Origin: Bacillota bacterium
GTDB taxonomy: Bacteria > Bacillota > Clostridia > Christensenellales > Aristaeellaceae
Reading direction: 5' to 3'
Length of the DNA stretch: 64,000 bases
Assembly (NCBI GenBank): GCA_023459275.1
Contig: JAEWVC010000008.1
Coordinates: 1-64,000, forward strand
The translations under genes were made by a program, and so were the position numbers. Below are positions 35,120-43,852 of the stretch, in pieces (within the stretch, counting starts at the first letter, position 1; every line of letters begins with the position of its first letter). The notes beneath the pieces were generated by a model. The model did no database searches, was not told the DNA's origin, and worked only from the letters and a program-made list of their open reading frames with translations.

Positions 35120-35476
35120 GTGACGATAAACGAGCGTAGGACGGAGATCATCCGAATCCTGACAGCTCGCCGCAAGGATACGATGCGGCAGTTGGCAGGG
35201 GAACTCGGTGTGACAACGCGTACGATTCGTTCCGACATTCTTGCCCTCACTGTCGATTATCCCCTTGAAACCCAACGTGGGAACGGCGGCTGCGTGAAGG
35301 TTGCGGACTGGTACCATCCGCACCGTAGCATTCTCTCGGACGAGCAGCAGCGCATCCTCTCCCAGATGATTGAAATCGGCAACGAGCAGCAAGCCAAAGT
35401 CCTGCGCGAGATGCTCGCTGAATATGGCTCGCCGAACCACCGGCAGATGATACTGGAGGATACGAATGCAAGATGA
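35120..35476 (+). CDS. HTH_11/DeoR-type small DNA-binding protein
   Basis: 118 residues from a GTG with AAAGGAGG nine bases upstream. N-terminal winged helix (ERRTEIIRILTARRKDTMRQLAGELGVTTRTIRSDILAL), as in DeoR or HTH_11 proteins, then a wing (PLETQRGNGGCVKVADWY) and a short helical tail without an effector domain. Overlaps the helicase gene by 11 bases, so the two are co-transcribed prophage genes. Such small proteins are common in Firmicute phage replication regions. Confidence 0.8.
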   Translation: MTINERRTEIIRILTARRKDTMRQLAGELGVTTRTIRSDILALTVDYPLETQRGNGGCVKVADWYHPHRSILSDEQQRILSQMIEIGNEQQAKVLREMLAEYGSPNHRQMILEDTNAR

Positions 35477-36950
35477 CCGAGAAACCCTGTTCATTCAGGC
35501 GACCCCCTACAGGCATCAACGAGAAGCGGTTCAGTATGCCATGCGCTTGTTTGGGCCGCGAGAAGGTGGTGATGTACCTCCCTCCATGACAGGTGCCGGA
35601 TGCGCCCTGCTCATGGAGATGTAGCTGGGCACAGGAAAAACACTGACCGCCATCGCCATCACCGGCGCGCTCTGGAACGCTGGGCGCGTTAAACGCCTGC
35701 TGATTGTCGCGCCGCTCTCCATCCTGGGCGTATGGAAGGACGAGTTCCAGAAGTTTGCCGCCTTCGACTTCTCCCTGGCCGTGCTGGAAGGGACCCTCGC
35801 CCAAAAGGCCTTTACTATACGAAACATGGCCGGCGCTGCGCTCCAGGTGCTCGTGGTGAACTATGAATCCGCCTGGCGGCTGGAAAAAGAACTGCTCAAG
35901 TGGGCGCCGGACCTTATCATCGCGGATGAAGGCCACAAGATCAAATCGCCCGGCATCGCGGCCTCCAAGGCATTGCACCGGCTGGGTGCCAGGGCGAAGT
36001 ACCGCCTGCTGCTTACCGGCACCATCATCACCAACAAGCCCGTGGACGTCTTCAGCCAGTACAAATTCGCCGATCCCCGGGTGTATGGGCAGAGCTTCTA
36101 CCAGTTCCGCAGCCGCTATTTCGACATGGTGGGGTACGGCAGCCATACACCGGTCATGAAGAAAAGCATGGGGGCGGAATTCACGCAACGACTTCATTCC
36201 ATTGCCTTCCGGGCCACAAAATCGGAATGTTTGGACCTTCCTGACACCACGGACATCGTACAGCATGTGGACCTGGAACCGGCCGCCATGCGCACCTACC
36301 ACCAGCTGGTCAAAGACAGCTACGCGGAACTGAAAGGCGATACCGTCGCCGTAACCAACGTACTAACCCGGCTTCTCCGGCTCTCGCAGCTTACGGGCGG
36401 ATTCCTGGGTGGAGACGAAGCCCCGAACCCCATACAGGTTTCCTCGGCCAAGCTGGACGCGCTATCCGACCTTATCGAAAGCGCGGAACAGGACGGCAGG
36501 AAGCTGATGATCATCGCCAGGTTTATCCCGGAAATCCGGGCCATTGGGAAACTGCTCACCAAGAAGGGCGTCCGGTACGCACAGATCTCCGGCGAGATCA
36601 GGGACCGGGACGCCCAGGTGGCAACCTTCCAGAATGACCCGGGCGTGACCGTGTTCATCGGCCAAATCGCTACGGCGGGCCTGGGCATCACCCTCACAGC
36701 TGCCAGTACCTTGATTTTCTTTTCCCTCGACTACTCCATGAGCAACTACGAGCAGACCCGCGCCCGCATCCACCGTGTCGGTCAGCACCAACCCTGTACC
36801 TACATCCACCTGGTAGCCCGGGGCACCGTAGACGAAAAGGTACTCAAAGCTCTCCGGGACAAAGCCAGCCTCGCCAGGATGCTGGTGGACGAAGCAAGGG
36901 CAGGGCGGAATCCCTTCGACTTAGGAACAGGAGGACAGAAAAATGATTGA
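35466..36950 (+). pseudogene. SNF2-family helicase with in-frame TAG
   Basis: 494 codons of a phage SNF2/DEAD-like helicase, with one TAG at 35622-35624 (codon 53) directly before the Walker A loop: LLMEM-stop-LGTGKT. The rest is continuous: IVAPLSILGVWKDEF, Walker B IIADEGHKI, LLTGTIITNKP, then the C-terminal domain with FIGQIATAGLGITLTAA and motif VI TRARIHRVGQ. The ATG at 35466 is preceded by GGAGG. Without readthrough only a 52-residue peptide or an internal-start product (ATG at 35781) lacking the P-loop would be made. Either a decayed gene, a suppressed amber codon, or a sequence error (CAG to TAG). Overlaps the next gene by eight bases. Confidence 0.8.
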
Positions 36951-37731
36951 AAAAGCAACAAGCCAGACGATTTTTGAACTTCCCATCGGGGCCCTGCAAG
37001 TAGGCGGCTATCAGCGCCCCACCAACACCGCACAGGTCGATAAAATCGTCGCCCACTTTGACGAGGCAAAGCTGGGGCTGCCCATCGTCAGCGAACGCAG
37101 CGGCCAGTATCACCTGTTGGACGGAGCGCACCGCGTGGCCGCCCTGCGCAGGCTAGGCTACACCCACGCCAAGTGTCTTGTGCTCACAGGGCTATCCTAT
37201 CAGGATGAGGCGGAGTATTTCCGCACCCAGAACCAGAACAGCCGCCCCCTGACCATATACAACCAGTTCAAGGCCGGCCTGGAGGCCGGGGACGAGCAGT
37301 GTGTGCAGATCGACCGGATCACCCGTGCCAACGGATTCACGGTGGGGATGTCCAACAGGAGCTTTAACAGCATCTCCGCGATCCATGCGTTGACCACCGT
37401 CTGTACGGTCTACGGCTATGACACCCTCGACAAAACCCTGGGGGTCCTCCGCGCCACATGGGAGGGCATCAACAACGTGATCCGGCGCGAGTTTCTGGTG
37501 GGCACGGCGGAGTTCGTCCACCAGTTCGGCATATCGCAGTTCCCCGAACGCATGAGGTTTCGCAGCATTGCCGAGATCTGGCAGGACTACCTTGCCGAAT
37601 CCAGCCACTTCAACTGCAAATCATCCGACCCGGCTATGCGCAAGGCATTCTGCCGCGTCCTGGTCCGGCACTACAACAGAGGGCTCAACGCCAACAGCAA
37701 AAAACGGCTGACCATGGAGGAACGCGGATGA
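36943..37731 (+). CDS. ParB/Srx-fold protein
   Basis: 262 residues. The N-terminal half is a ParB-like domain (LPIGALQVGGYQRPTN, LGLPIVSERSGQYHLLDGAHRVAALRRLGY with the GxHR-type box), followed by an all-helical C-terminal region (VHQFGISQFPERMRFRSIAEIWQDY). Of the DUF6551-like type found in phage replication and packaging regions; exact activity unknown. Overlaps the helicase end and the next ParB gene start (ATGA). Confidence 0.8.
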   Translation: MIEKATSQTIFELPIGALQVGGYQRPTNTAQVDKIVAHFDEAKLGLPIVSERSGQYHLLDGAHRVAALRRLGYTHAKCLVLTGLSYQDEAEYFRTQNQNSRPLTIYNQFKAGLEAGDEQCVQIDRITRANGFTVGMSNRSFNSISAIHALTTVCTVYGYDTLDKTLGVLRATWEGINNVIRREFLVGTAEFVHQFGISQFPERMRFRSIAEIWQDYLAESSHFNCKSSDPAMRKAFCRVLVRHYNRGLNANSKKRLTMEERG

Positions 37732-38211
37732 ACATATCCATTGACAAAATCAGGGTGACGGAACGCATCCGTAAGCTGGCCTCCGGGGTGGACGAGCTAG
37801 CCAAGGACATCCAAAAAAACGGCCTGATCAACCCCATCACCGTCATGGCGACGGACACCGGCGACAGATACCAGCTGCTGGCGGGATTGCGTAGGCTCCG
37901 GGCCGCCCAATCCCTTGGCTGGACGCAGATCGATGTGACCGTTGTTCCGCCCAAGGATGCGGAAGCGGCGCTGAACATTGAGTACAGCGAAAACGTGCAG
38001 CGCGAGGCATTCACCTTCTCCGAGAAAATGGACTATGCACGCGCAATGCACGTATTCATTCTAAGGAGCAGATCCTGCAGCTGCGCGCCTCCCTGCGGGA
38101 ATACGGATTTGTAAATCCCTGCCTGATTGACCGAGAGTACAACATCATCGCCGGCCACGGACGCGTTGCGGCGGCCAAGGCCGAGGGGATGACCGAGGTA
38201 ATACAGTTTTA
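37728..38211 (+). pseudogene. Two ParB-like fragments joined by a deletion
   Basis: The first part (to about 38038) is a normal ParB/Noc-type N-terminus: MNISIDKIRVTERIRKL, LVNP-type LINPITV, LLAGLRRLRAA, IEYSENVQREAFTFSEKM. It then jumps frame into a second ParB-like sequence (SKEQILQLRASLREYGFVNP, IIAGHGRVAAAKAEGM), which is the usual N-terminal domain of phage ParB-methylase fusions, ending at a TAA at 38209-38211. The translated product of the first frame ends at 38114 with junk residues. A deletion has fused two neighbouring genes. Confidence 0.75.
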
Positions 38212-38219
38212 AAGATACG

Positions 38220-38603
38220 GTGAAACACGCCTGGTACTCCGATCGCAAGCAAACCACCGTATGGAGATTTGACCGACCGAAAAAATCCGAGTACCACAGC
38301 ACCCAAAAACCCGTGCCCCTGATGGCCTATCCTCTGACGTGCTCTACACAGGCGAACGCGATTGTGTACGAGCCGTTTGCGGGGAGCTTTTCGACGGGGA
38401 TTGCCTGCGAGCAGCTGAACCGTGTGTGTTTCGGCATGGAACTGGATCCAAAGTTTGCGTCTGCAGCAGTGCGGCGCTGGGTGGACAATTATGGCTCAGA
38501 CGGCGTGACAGTCGAGCGGGACGGGAAGGTATTGAAAGCTGACGATGCTATGGGAAGCGTGATAAACGTTGAGTCTTCTAGCCTGATAAGCCAGGCTGAC
38601 TAG
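38220..38603 (+). pseudogene. DNA methyltransferase, C-terminal remnant
   Basis: About 127 residues matching the end of phage DNA N6-adenine/N4-cytosine methylases: TWYSDRK-like HAWYSDRKQTTVWRFDRPKKSEYHSTQKPVPLM, then the AdoMet-site segment YEPFAGSFSTGIACEQL and FGMELDPKFA. The central DPPY catalytic motif is missing and the FGGSGT motif is altered (FAGSFS), so it is not a working enzyme. It follows the ParB-like fragment of the same original gene after a frame break. Confidence 0.7.
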
Positions 38604-38652
38604 GTGCAGCGGCCTTCATAGATGAACAGGTGGTTTATCACCTACCAAGCCA

Positions 38653-38680
38653 AAAAAGCTCCGTCAAGGGGCTTTTTCTT
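38653..38680 (+). terminator. Terminator before terL
   Basis: AAAAAGCTCC-GTCAA-GGGGCTTTTT, 10-bp stem with one wobble pair, followed by CTT. Confidence 0.75.
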
Positions 38681-38706
38681 ATGATTCCGGCAAAGGAGAC
38701 GGATGT

Positions 38707-40305
38707 GTGCGCAAGCTGAAGAAATATGCCCCCACTGCCTTTTTAGCCACCGGGTCGCAGTATGACAAAGCTGCCGCCGACTATGCCGTTTCCTTCATCG
38801 AAGCCCTCTCCCACACCAAGGGCGCTTGGGCAGGCAAGCCCTTTGACCTTATCGACTGGCAGGAGCAGATCATCCGGGATCTTTTTGGGGTCCTTAAGCC
38901 CAACGGATATCGGCAGTTCAATACCGCGTATGTGGAGATCCCTAAAAAAATGGGCAAAAGCGAGCTGGCAGCGGCCATTGCTCTTATCTTGACCTGCGCA
39001 GACCATGAGGAACGAGCTGAGGTGTACGGCTGCGCCGCGGACCGTCAGCAGGCATCCATTGTGTTTGAGGTGGCCGCCGATATGGTGCGCATGTGCCCGG
39101 CGCTTTCCAAGCGGGTAAAACTGCTGGCCTCCACGAAAAGGCTGATCTACCTCCCCACTAACAGCTTCTACCAGGTGCTCTCGGCGGAAGCCTACTCCAA
39201 GCACGGCTTCAATATCCACGGCGTGGTGTTTGACGAATTGCATACCCAACCCAACCGGAAGCTTTTTGATGTCATGACCAAGGGCTCCGGGGACGCTCGG
39301 CTCCAACCCCTGTACTTCCTGATCACCACGGCTGGGACGGATACACAGAGCATCTGCTACGAAACCCATCAGAAGGCGCTGGATATCCTGGAAGGCCGAA
39401 AGCACGATCCCACCTTCTATCCTGTGATTTACGGTGCAAAGGAAGAAGATGACTGGACAGACCCAAAGGTGTGGAAAAAAGCGAATCCGTCCCTGGGTAT
39501 CACGGTTGGCATAGATAAAGTGAAAGCTGCCTGTGAAAGCGCCAAGCAGAATCCGGCCGAGGAGAATAGCTTCCGGCAGCTGCGTCTGAATCAATGGGTC
39601 AAGCAGGCGGTACGCTGGATGCCTATGGCCAAATGGGATGCCTGCGCGTTCCCGGTGGATGAAGGCAGGCTCAAAGGCCGGGTCTGTTACGGTGGTCTGG
39701 ACCTGGCCAGCACCACCGACATTACTGCTTTTGTATTGGTTTTCCCTCCGGAAGAGGATGACGGCATGTATGAAATATTGCCTTTCTTCTGGATCCCGGA
39801 GGAAAATATCGACCTGCGTGTCCGCCGGGACCATGTGCAGTACGACCTATGGGAAAAACAGGGTTATCTCCTGACTACCCAGGGGAACGTGGTCCATTAT
39901 GGCTTCATTGAGAAGTTCATAGAGGACCTGGGTACGAAATACAACATAAAGGAAATCGCCTTCGACCGCTGGGGCGCTGTTCAGATGGTTCAGAATCTGG
40001 AGGGGTTGGGCTTCACGGTGGTCCCCTTCGGCCAGGGTTTCAAGGATATGAGCCCGCCTACCAAGGAGCTCATGAAGCTCACGTTGGAAAAGAAGCTGGC
40101 CCATGGAGGCCATCCCGTCCTGCGCTGGATGATGGACAACATCTACATCAAGACGGATCCGGCTGGGAACATCAAGCCGGACAAAGAGAAATCCACGGAA
40201 AAGATCGACGGCGCAGTGGCCACGATCATGGCGTTGGACCGGGCGCTGCGGCACAGCGATGACGGCGGATCGGTATATGATCACCGCGGGGTTTTAATTT
40301 TGTAA
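38707..40305 (+). CDS. terL: Phage terminase large subunit
   Basis: 532 residues, a full-length HK97-type TerL. Walker A EIPKKMGKSELAAAIAL, Walker B VVFDELHTQ, ATPase coupling motif LITTAGT, and the RNase-H-like nuclease domain with its first Asp in GGLDLASTTDITAF and a later one in IAFDRWG. It packages DNA into procapsids. GTG start with AAAGGAG eight bases upstream. No small terminase subunit gene is recognisable upstream, where the ParB/methylase collapse lies. Intact although the capsid genes are gone. Confidence 0.95.
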   Translation: MRKLKKYAPTAFLATGSQYDKAAADYAVSFIEALSHTKGAWAGKPFDLIDWQEQIIRDLFGVLKPNGYRQFNTAYVEIPKKMGKSELAAAIALILTCADHEERAEVYGCAADRQQASIVFEVAADMVRMCPALSKRVKLLASTKRLIYLPTNSFYQVLSAEAYSKHGFNIHGVVFDELHTQPNRKLFDVMTKGSGDARLQPLYFLITTAGTDTQSICYETHQKALDILEGRKHDPTFYPVIYGAKEEDDWTDPKVWKKANPSLGITVGIDKVKAACESAKQNPAEENSFRQLRLNQWVKQAVRWMPMAKWDACAFPVDEGRLKGRVCYGGLDLASTTDITAFVLVFPPEEDDGMYEILPFFWIPEENIDLRVRRDHVQYDLWEKQGYLLTTQGNVVHYGFIEKFIEDLGTKYNIKEIAFDRWGAVQMVQNLEGLGFTVVPFGQGFKDMSPPTKELMKLTLEKKLAHGGHPVLRWMMDNIYIKTDPAGNIKPDKEKSTEKIDGAVATIMALDRALRHSDDGGSVYDHRGVLIL

Positions 40306-40308
40306 TCC

Positions 40309-40337
40309 TTGACCGATGCGCATAATCATGATAAAAT
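40309..40337 (+). promoter_or_regulatory. Promoter of the toxin-antitoxin pair
   Basis: TTGACC (40309-40314), 17-base spacer, TAAAAT (40332-40337), giving the pair its own transcription inside the late-gene region. Confidence 0.65.
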
Positions 40338-40367
40338 GATGCCATGACGATATTGGAGGTGCGTATT

Positions 40368-40655
40368 GTGAGTCAGATCAGGCCGGTATCAGATCTGCGT
40401 AATCATTTTGCGGATATTTCCCGCGAAGCCCATGAAAACCCTGAGGGGATTGTACTTACAAAAAACGGATATGCCGACATGGTCGTCATGAGCTATGATG
40501 CATACTCGCAAAAGAAGCTGGAAGAAGAAATCTATTTGAAGCTCATGGAGGCCGAGCTTCAGGCTCGTACCACAACAGAGCGCTTGAGCCATGAGGATGT
40601 GTTTGCAGAATTACGCAGGCGGATCCGGAAGGATGCGGAGTCCAGCCATGTATAA
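40368..40655 (+). CDS. Phd/YefM-type antitoxin
   Basis: 95 residues from a GTG at 40368 preceded by TTGGAGG; the ATG at 40344 lies too close to the promoter. Phd/YefM fold: IRPVSDLRNHFADISREAHENPEGIVLTKNGYADMVVMSYDAYSQ, followed by a helical, charged C-terminus that binds the toxin. It should neutralise the RelE/ParE partner and repress the promoter. Overlaps the toxin gene by eight bases. Confidence 0.9.
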   Translation: MSQIRPVSDLRNHFADISREAHENPEGIVLTKNGYADMVVMSYDAYSQKKLEEEIYLKLMEAELQARTTTERLSHEDVFAELRRRIRKDAESSHV

Positions 40656-40959
40656 GCTTCAATATTTACCGGCAGCCAGGAGCGACATTCAGAACGCTGT
40701 CAATTATATCGCCGGAGAGTTGAAAAATCCGGAAGCCGCGCTGTCGCTCATGGAGAAGCTGGAGCAGCATATTCTTCAGCTGAAAGAGTTCCCATATGCG
40801 CATTCGCTATATCCATCACCGATGCGTCTCTTGTCGGAAACGCGGTTTATCCCGGTAGAGAATTACCTGATCTTCTATACGGTGCTGGAGCCGGAACACA
40901 TCGTAGAAATACGCCGTGTGCTGTATAGTAAGACCGATATACGAAAGCAGACAATATAA
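40648..40959 (+). CDS. RelE/ParE-family toxin
   Basis: 103 residues. Typical start YKLQYLPAARSDIQNAVNYIAGEL, middle LMEKLEQHILQLKEFPYAHSL and end NYLIFYTVLEPEHIVEIRRVLYSKTDI, as in ParE/RelE toxins. Whether it targets gyrase or ribosome-bound mRNA cannot be told. The ATG overlaps the antitoxin end. A terminator follows, so the pair is a self-contained cassette between terL and portal. Confidence 0.9.
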   Translation: MYKLQYLPAARSDIQNAVNYIAGELKNPEAALSLMEKLEQHILQLKEFPYAHSLYPSPMRLLSETRFIPVENYLIFYTVLEPEHIVEIRRVLYSKTDIRKQTI

Positions 40960-40981
40960 CCTAAGATCATCGTCCCCCCCC

Positions 40982-41009
40982 AAGGCATCTCGAAAGAGGT
41001 GCCTTTTTC
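40982..41009 (+). terminator. Terminator of the toxin-antitoxin pair
   Basis: AAGGCATCTC-GAAA-GAGGTGCCTT with one wobble pair, then TTT. Confidence 0.8.
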
Positions 41010-41033
41010 ATACTCGTTTTTGGAGGTGCACCC

Positions 41034-42095
41034 GTGAAGATGCCCTTTCATGGTCTGTTCAAAGCCCGGGACAAGCCCCAAAACCGTGTCGGATCCTCTT
41101 TTTCCTTCCTGTTCGGCAGCACATCCTCCGGCAAGACGGTCAATGAGCGCACGGCCATGCAGACCACGGCGGTGTTTGCCTGCGTGAGGATTCTGGCTGA
41201 AGCTGTGGCTGGGCTTCCCCTGCATGTCTACCGGTACCGAGGAGATGGCGGCAAGGAGCGTGTTCCACAGCATCCTTTATATAACCTGCTCCATAACGAG
41301 ACCAACCCTGAGATGACCTCCTTTGTGTTCCGGGAAACGCTCATGAGCCATCTCCTTCTGTGGGGGAACGCCTATGCACAAATCGTCCGGAATGGACGCG
41401 GGCAGCCGGTGGCCCTGTATCCCCTACTTCCCAGCAAGATGGATGTGAACCGGGCCCGAAACGGCGAGTTGGTCTATACCTACTATCTGGATACGGATGA
41501 AAGCGGGCGAACGCCTCAAGGCGGCACCATCACCCTGCGAAGGGATCAGGTTTTGCATATCCCAGGGCTCGGATTTGACGGGCTTGTTGGGTACAGTCCC
41601 ATCGCCCTGGCGAAGAATGCCATCGGCATGGCGCTGGCCACAGAGGAATACGGCGCCAGCTTTTTTGCCAACGGCGCCAACCCGGGCGGTGTCCTGGAGC
41701 ACCCTGGCACCATCAAGGACATCCAGCGGGTGAAGGACAGCTGGAACTCCGCCTACCAGGGTAGTGGGAACGCGCACCGCGTAGCTGTGCTGGAAGAAAA
41801 CATGAAATTCCATGCCATCGGCATCCCGCCCGAACAGGCACAATTCCTGGAAACCCGGAAGTTCCAAATCAACGAGATTGCGCGCATCTTCCGTATTCCA
41901 CCCCACATGATCGGGGATTTGGACAAGAGCAGCTATTCAAATATTGAGCACCAATCTCTGGAATTCGTGAAATACTCCTTGGATCCTTGGGTTGTACGTT
42001 GGGAACAGTCACTCTGCCAGTCGCTGCTTCTGCCCTCCGAGAAAAGTTCTGTTTTCATCCGCTTCAGGAGATTGATATGCTCCAGGGGATTGTAG
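41034..42095 (+). pseudogene. Phage portal protein, C-terminally truncated
   Basis: 353 codons; the first about 335 residues are a good HK97-type portal protein (VNERTAMQTTAVFACVRILAEAVAGLPLHVY, HLLLWGNAYAQI, VLHIPGLGFDGLVGYSPI, IFRIPPHMIGDL, EFVKYSLDPWVVRWEQSL). After LLLPSEK, at about 42045, homology stops and the frame runs 15 junk residues to a stop. A full portal has about 60-80 more residues, including the clip/crown end. GTG start with GGAGG seven bases upstream. Downstream sequence belongs to the tape-measure gene, so everything between is missing. Confidence 0.85.
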
Positions 42096-42904
42096 ACGCT
42101 TATGCGCTTACAGGAGACCAGCTGTGGGACATTACGGAGGAAATTTACAGCAAACAGCAGCAGCTTCAGGAAGAGGCGCTTTCCAAACAGCAGTCCGCCA
42201 TAAAGACGGTGTACGGTAAAATTGTCGAAGCCCTCAAGGCCCGGTACGCGGCTGAAAAGGAAATAGAGCAGGCTGCCATTGATGATAAAATCGCCGCACT
42301 TCAAGACCAGACCGACGCTGAAAATGAAGCTGCCCGTGTTCAGGAGTATGAGGAAAACCTGGCGGAAAAGCATCAGCAGCTTCGCCTGACAAAGTCTGCC
42401 CGGGAGCGCCGGGAGCTGCAAAAAGAGATTGACGACATGATCGCGGCGGAAGCGCTGCGCCAGGCACAGCTTGCGCGCCAGACGGAGATCGATGCTCTCC
42501 GGGAAGAAAAAGAAACCGTGAACGACAAATATGCTGATCTCACCAATGAAGAAAACCTGCGCCAGGAAGCGCTGCGGTTGGTTATGTCCGACAATCTCCA
42601 GGCCATGACGGACCTTATCGCCTCCTACGGCTCCGCCTGGGAAGATGCAGGGGAATCCCTGGCCCAATATCTTACGGAAGGGCTGAACAGCGAAAAGCAG
42701 CGGGTGATCGACAGCATGACAAGTCTGATGAGCGGGTTGGATGAAGTGGTGGCCGCGCAGCTTCAGGGGGTTATCTCCGGCGTGCCGGAGATTGCCTCCC
42801 GGCTCGTGACGGTGAACCTCTACGGCGCCATCTTTGAAAAGGATGTGGACGTCACCGAGGTCATTGACGCCATTAACCGGGCACTTGCCCGCTCTGAAAA
42901 CTGA
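42077..42904 (+). pseudogene. Tail tape-measure protein, C-terminal part
   Basis: 275 residues if started at the ATG 42077 (AGGAG six bases upstream). Long charged coiled coil from about 20 to 190 (Gln/Glu/Arg/Ala-rich heptads, KQQQLQEEALSKQQ, RERRELQKEIDDMIAAEALR) and a C-terminal domain (VMSDNLQAMTDLIASYGSAWEDAGESLAQYL), as at the end of Firmicute siphophage tape measures, directly before the tail-tip genes. The N-terminal hundreds of residues and membrane segments of a normal tape measure are absent. Joined to the truncated portal by a deletion at about 42050. Confidence 0.75.
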
Positions 42905-43001
42905 TCCTGAAGAGTAATAATCGTAGTCAATTCTTTATCGGGCTATGATGGCCACTCATTCACGGTCTGATGCTTCAATTCAAAATCCGCACCGGAGGGG
43001 G

Positions 43002-43805
43002 ATGTCTTTGGCCTACATTTTACTGGACCGTGTCAGTAATATCGACAAGGGCTTGACGCTGGAGCGCGCCAGGCCTTTCATTTTGCCCAAACGGACCCGG
43101 GCTTCGGAATCCATCCCCGGGAGCCTGCTTTCCGCTGAGGATACGGAATGGGCCTATGCGCCTACGGCCATCCCTATCTCCCTGATGGTCAAAGCAGCGA
43201 ACCGTGCGGCCGTGGAGGCCGCTTTTTCAGATGCAGCTGCCTGGCTGGCCAATGCCTCCGAACTCCGGCTGTCCTCAAATTTGGACCGGTTTTACCTGGG
43301 CAGCATCCAGGATGCCGATGGAGAGGTGGAAATGGAAGGGCTGCGCTGGGGCCGGCTGCAGATGAAGTTTCTGTGCAACCCGCCCTGTTGGCACCGGGTC
43401 ATGACCAGCGTGCCTGGGTTCCGGTTGGACCTTAACACCCGTATCCCTGAACAGATCACCTCCGAAAACTGTACTTACCAGGAGATGTTCACAGGCGCCG
43501 GTGTTCTTCCTTCCGTGACCTATACGGCACAGCACCCTGCGGCCCTGTATTTCAAAATTGACGGGACCTTCGCCCAGCTTGCCCTGGGCGGAAGCGCAGG
43601 ACTGGTAATCAGCTATGCGACGCCCCAGTCCATGTCCGTCTACATCGACTGCGTCACCGGCTGGGTGTATCACCTGCTGGGCGGGGTACTGACCTCTATC
43701 CCATATTCCGGGGATTTCCCTGTGCTGGCTGCGACAGGCCAAATCGCCGTGGACGGGGATGCTTTGAACTGCAGTATTTCCATGCTGGCCATAGAGAGGG
43801 GCTGA
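43002..43805 (+). CDS. Distal tail protein (Dit)
   Basis: About 267 residues of the siphovirus Dit/tail-tip family. Features: the IPGS-type motif after the N-terminal beta region (PGSLLSAEDTEWAY), a middle region AAVEAAFSDAAAWLANASELRLSSNLDRFYLGSI and a C-terminal galectin-like beta part. Start is either the ATG at 43002, nearly touching GGAGGGGG, or the TTG at 43008 at ideal spacing. A possible lost N-terminal piece (GYDGHSFTV, about 42944-42970) is cut off by a stop. Lies between the tape measure and Tal genes, the expected order. Confidence 0.75.
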   Translation: MSLAYILLDRVSNIDKGLTLERARPFILPKRTRASESIPGSLLSAEDTEWAYAPTAIPISLMVKAANRAAVEAAFSDAAAWLANASELRLSSNLDRFYLGSIQDADGEVEMEGLRWGRLQMKFLCNPPCWHRVMTSVPGFRLDLNTRIPEQITSENCTYQEMFTGAGVLPSVTYTAQHPAALYFKIDGTFAQLALGGSAGLVISYATPQSMSVYIDCVTGWVYHLLGGVLTSIPYSGDFPVLAATGQIAVDGDALNCSISMLAIERG

Positions 43806-43852
43806 TTTTGTGCCCTTACTGTAATTGAGCTTTGCTTGAGGAGGCTGATCCT

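Noticed and set aside
35247..36302. 351-codon frame antisense to the helicase
   Set aside because: No domain recognised; the plus strand carries unmistakable helicase motifs.
38743..39834. 363-codon frame antisense to terL
   Set aside because: Shadow of a fully conserved terminase gene.
40974..40981. Run of eight C after the toxin gene as a phase-variation tract
   Set aside because: It lies outside any reading frame and between a stop codon and the terminator, so slippage would have no coding effect.
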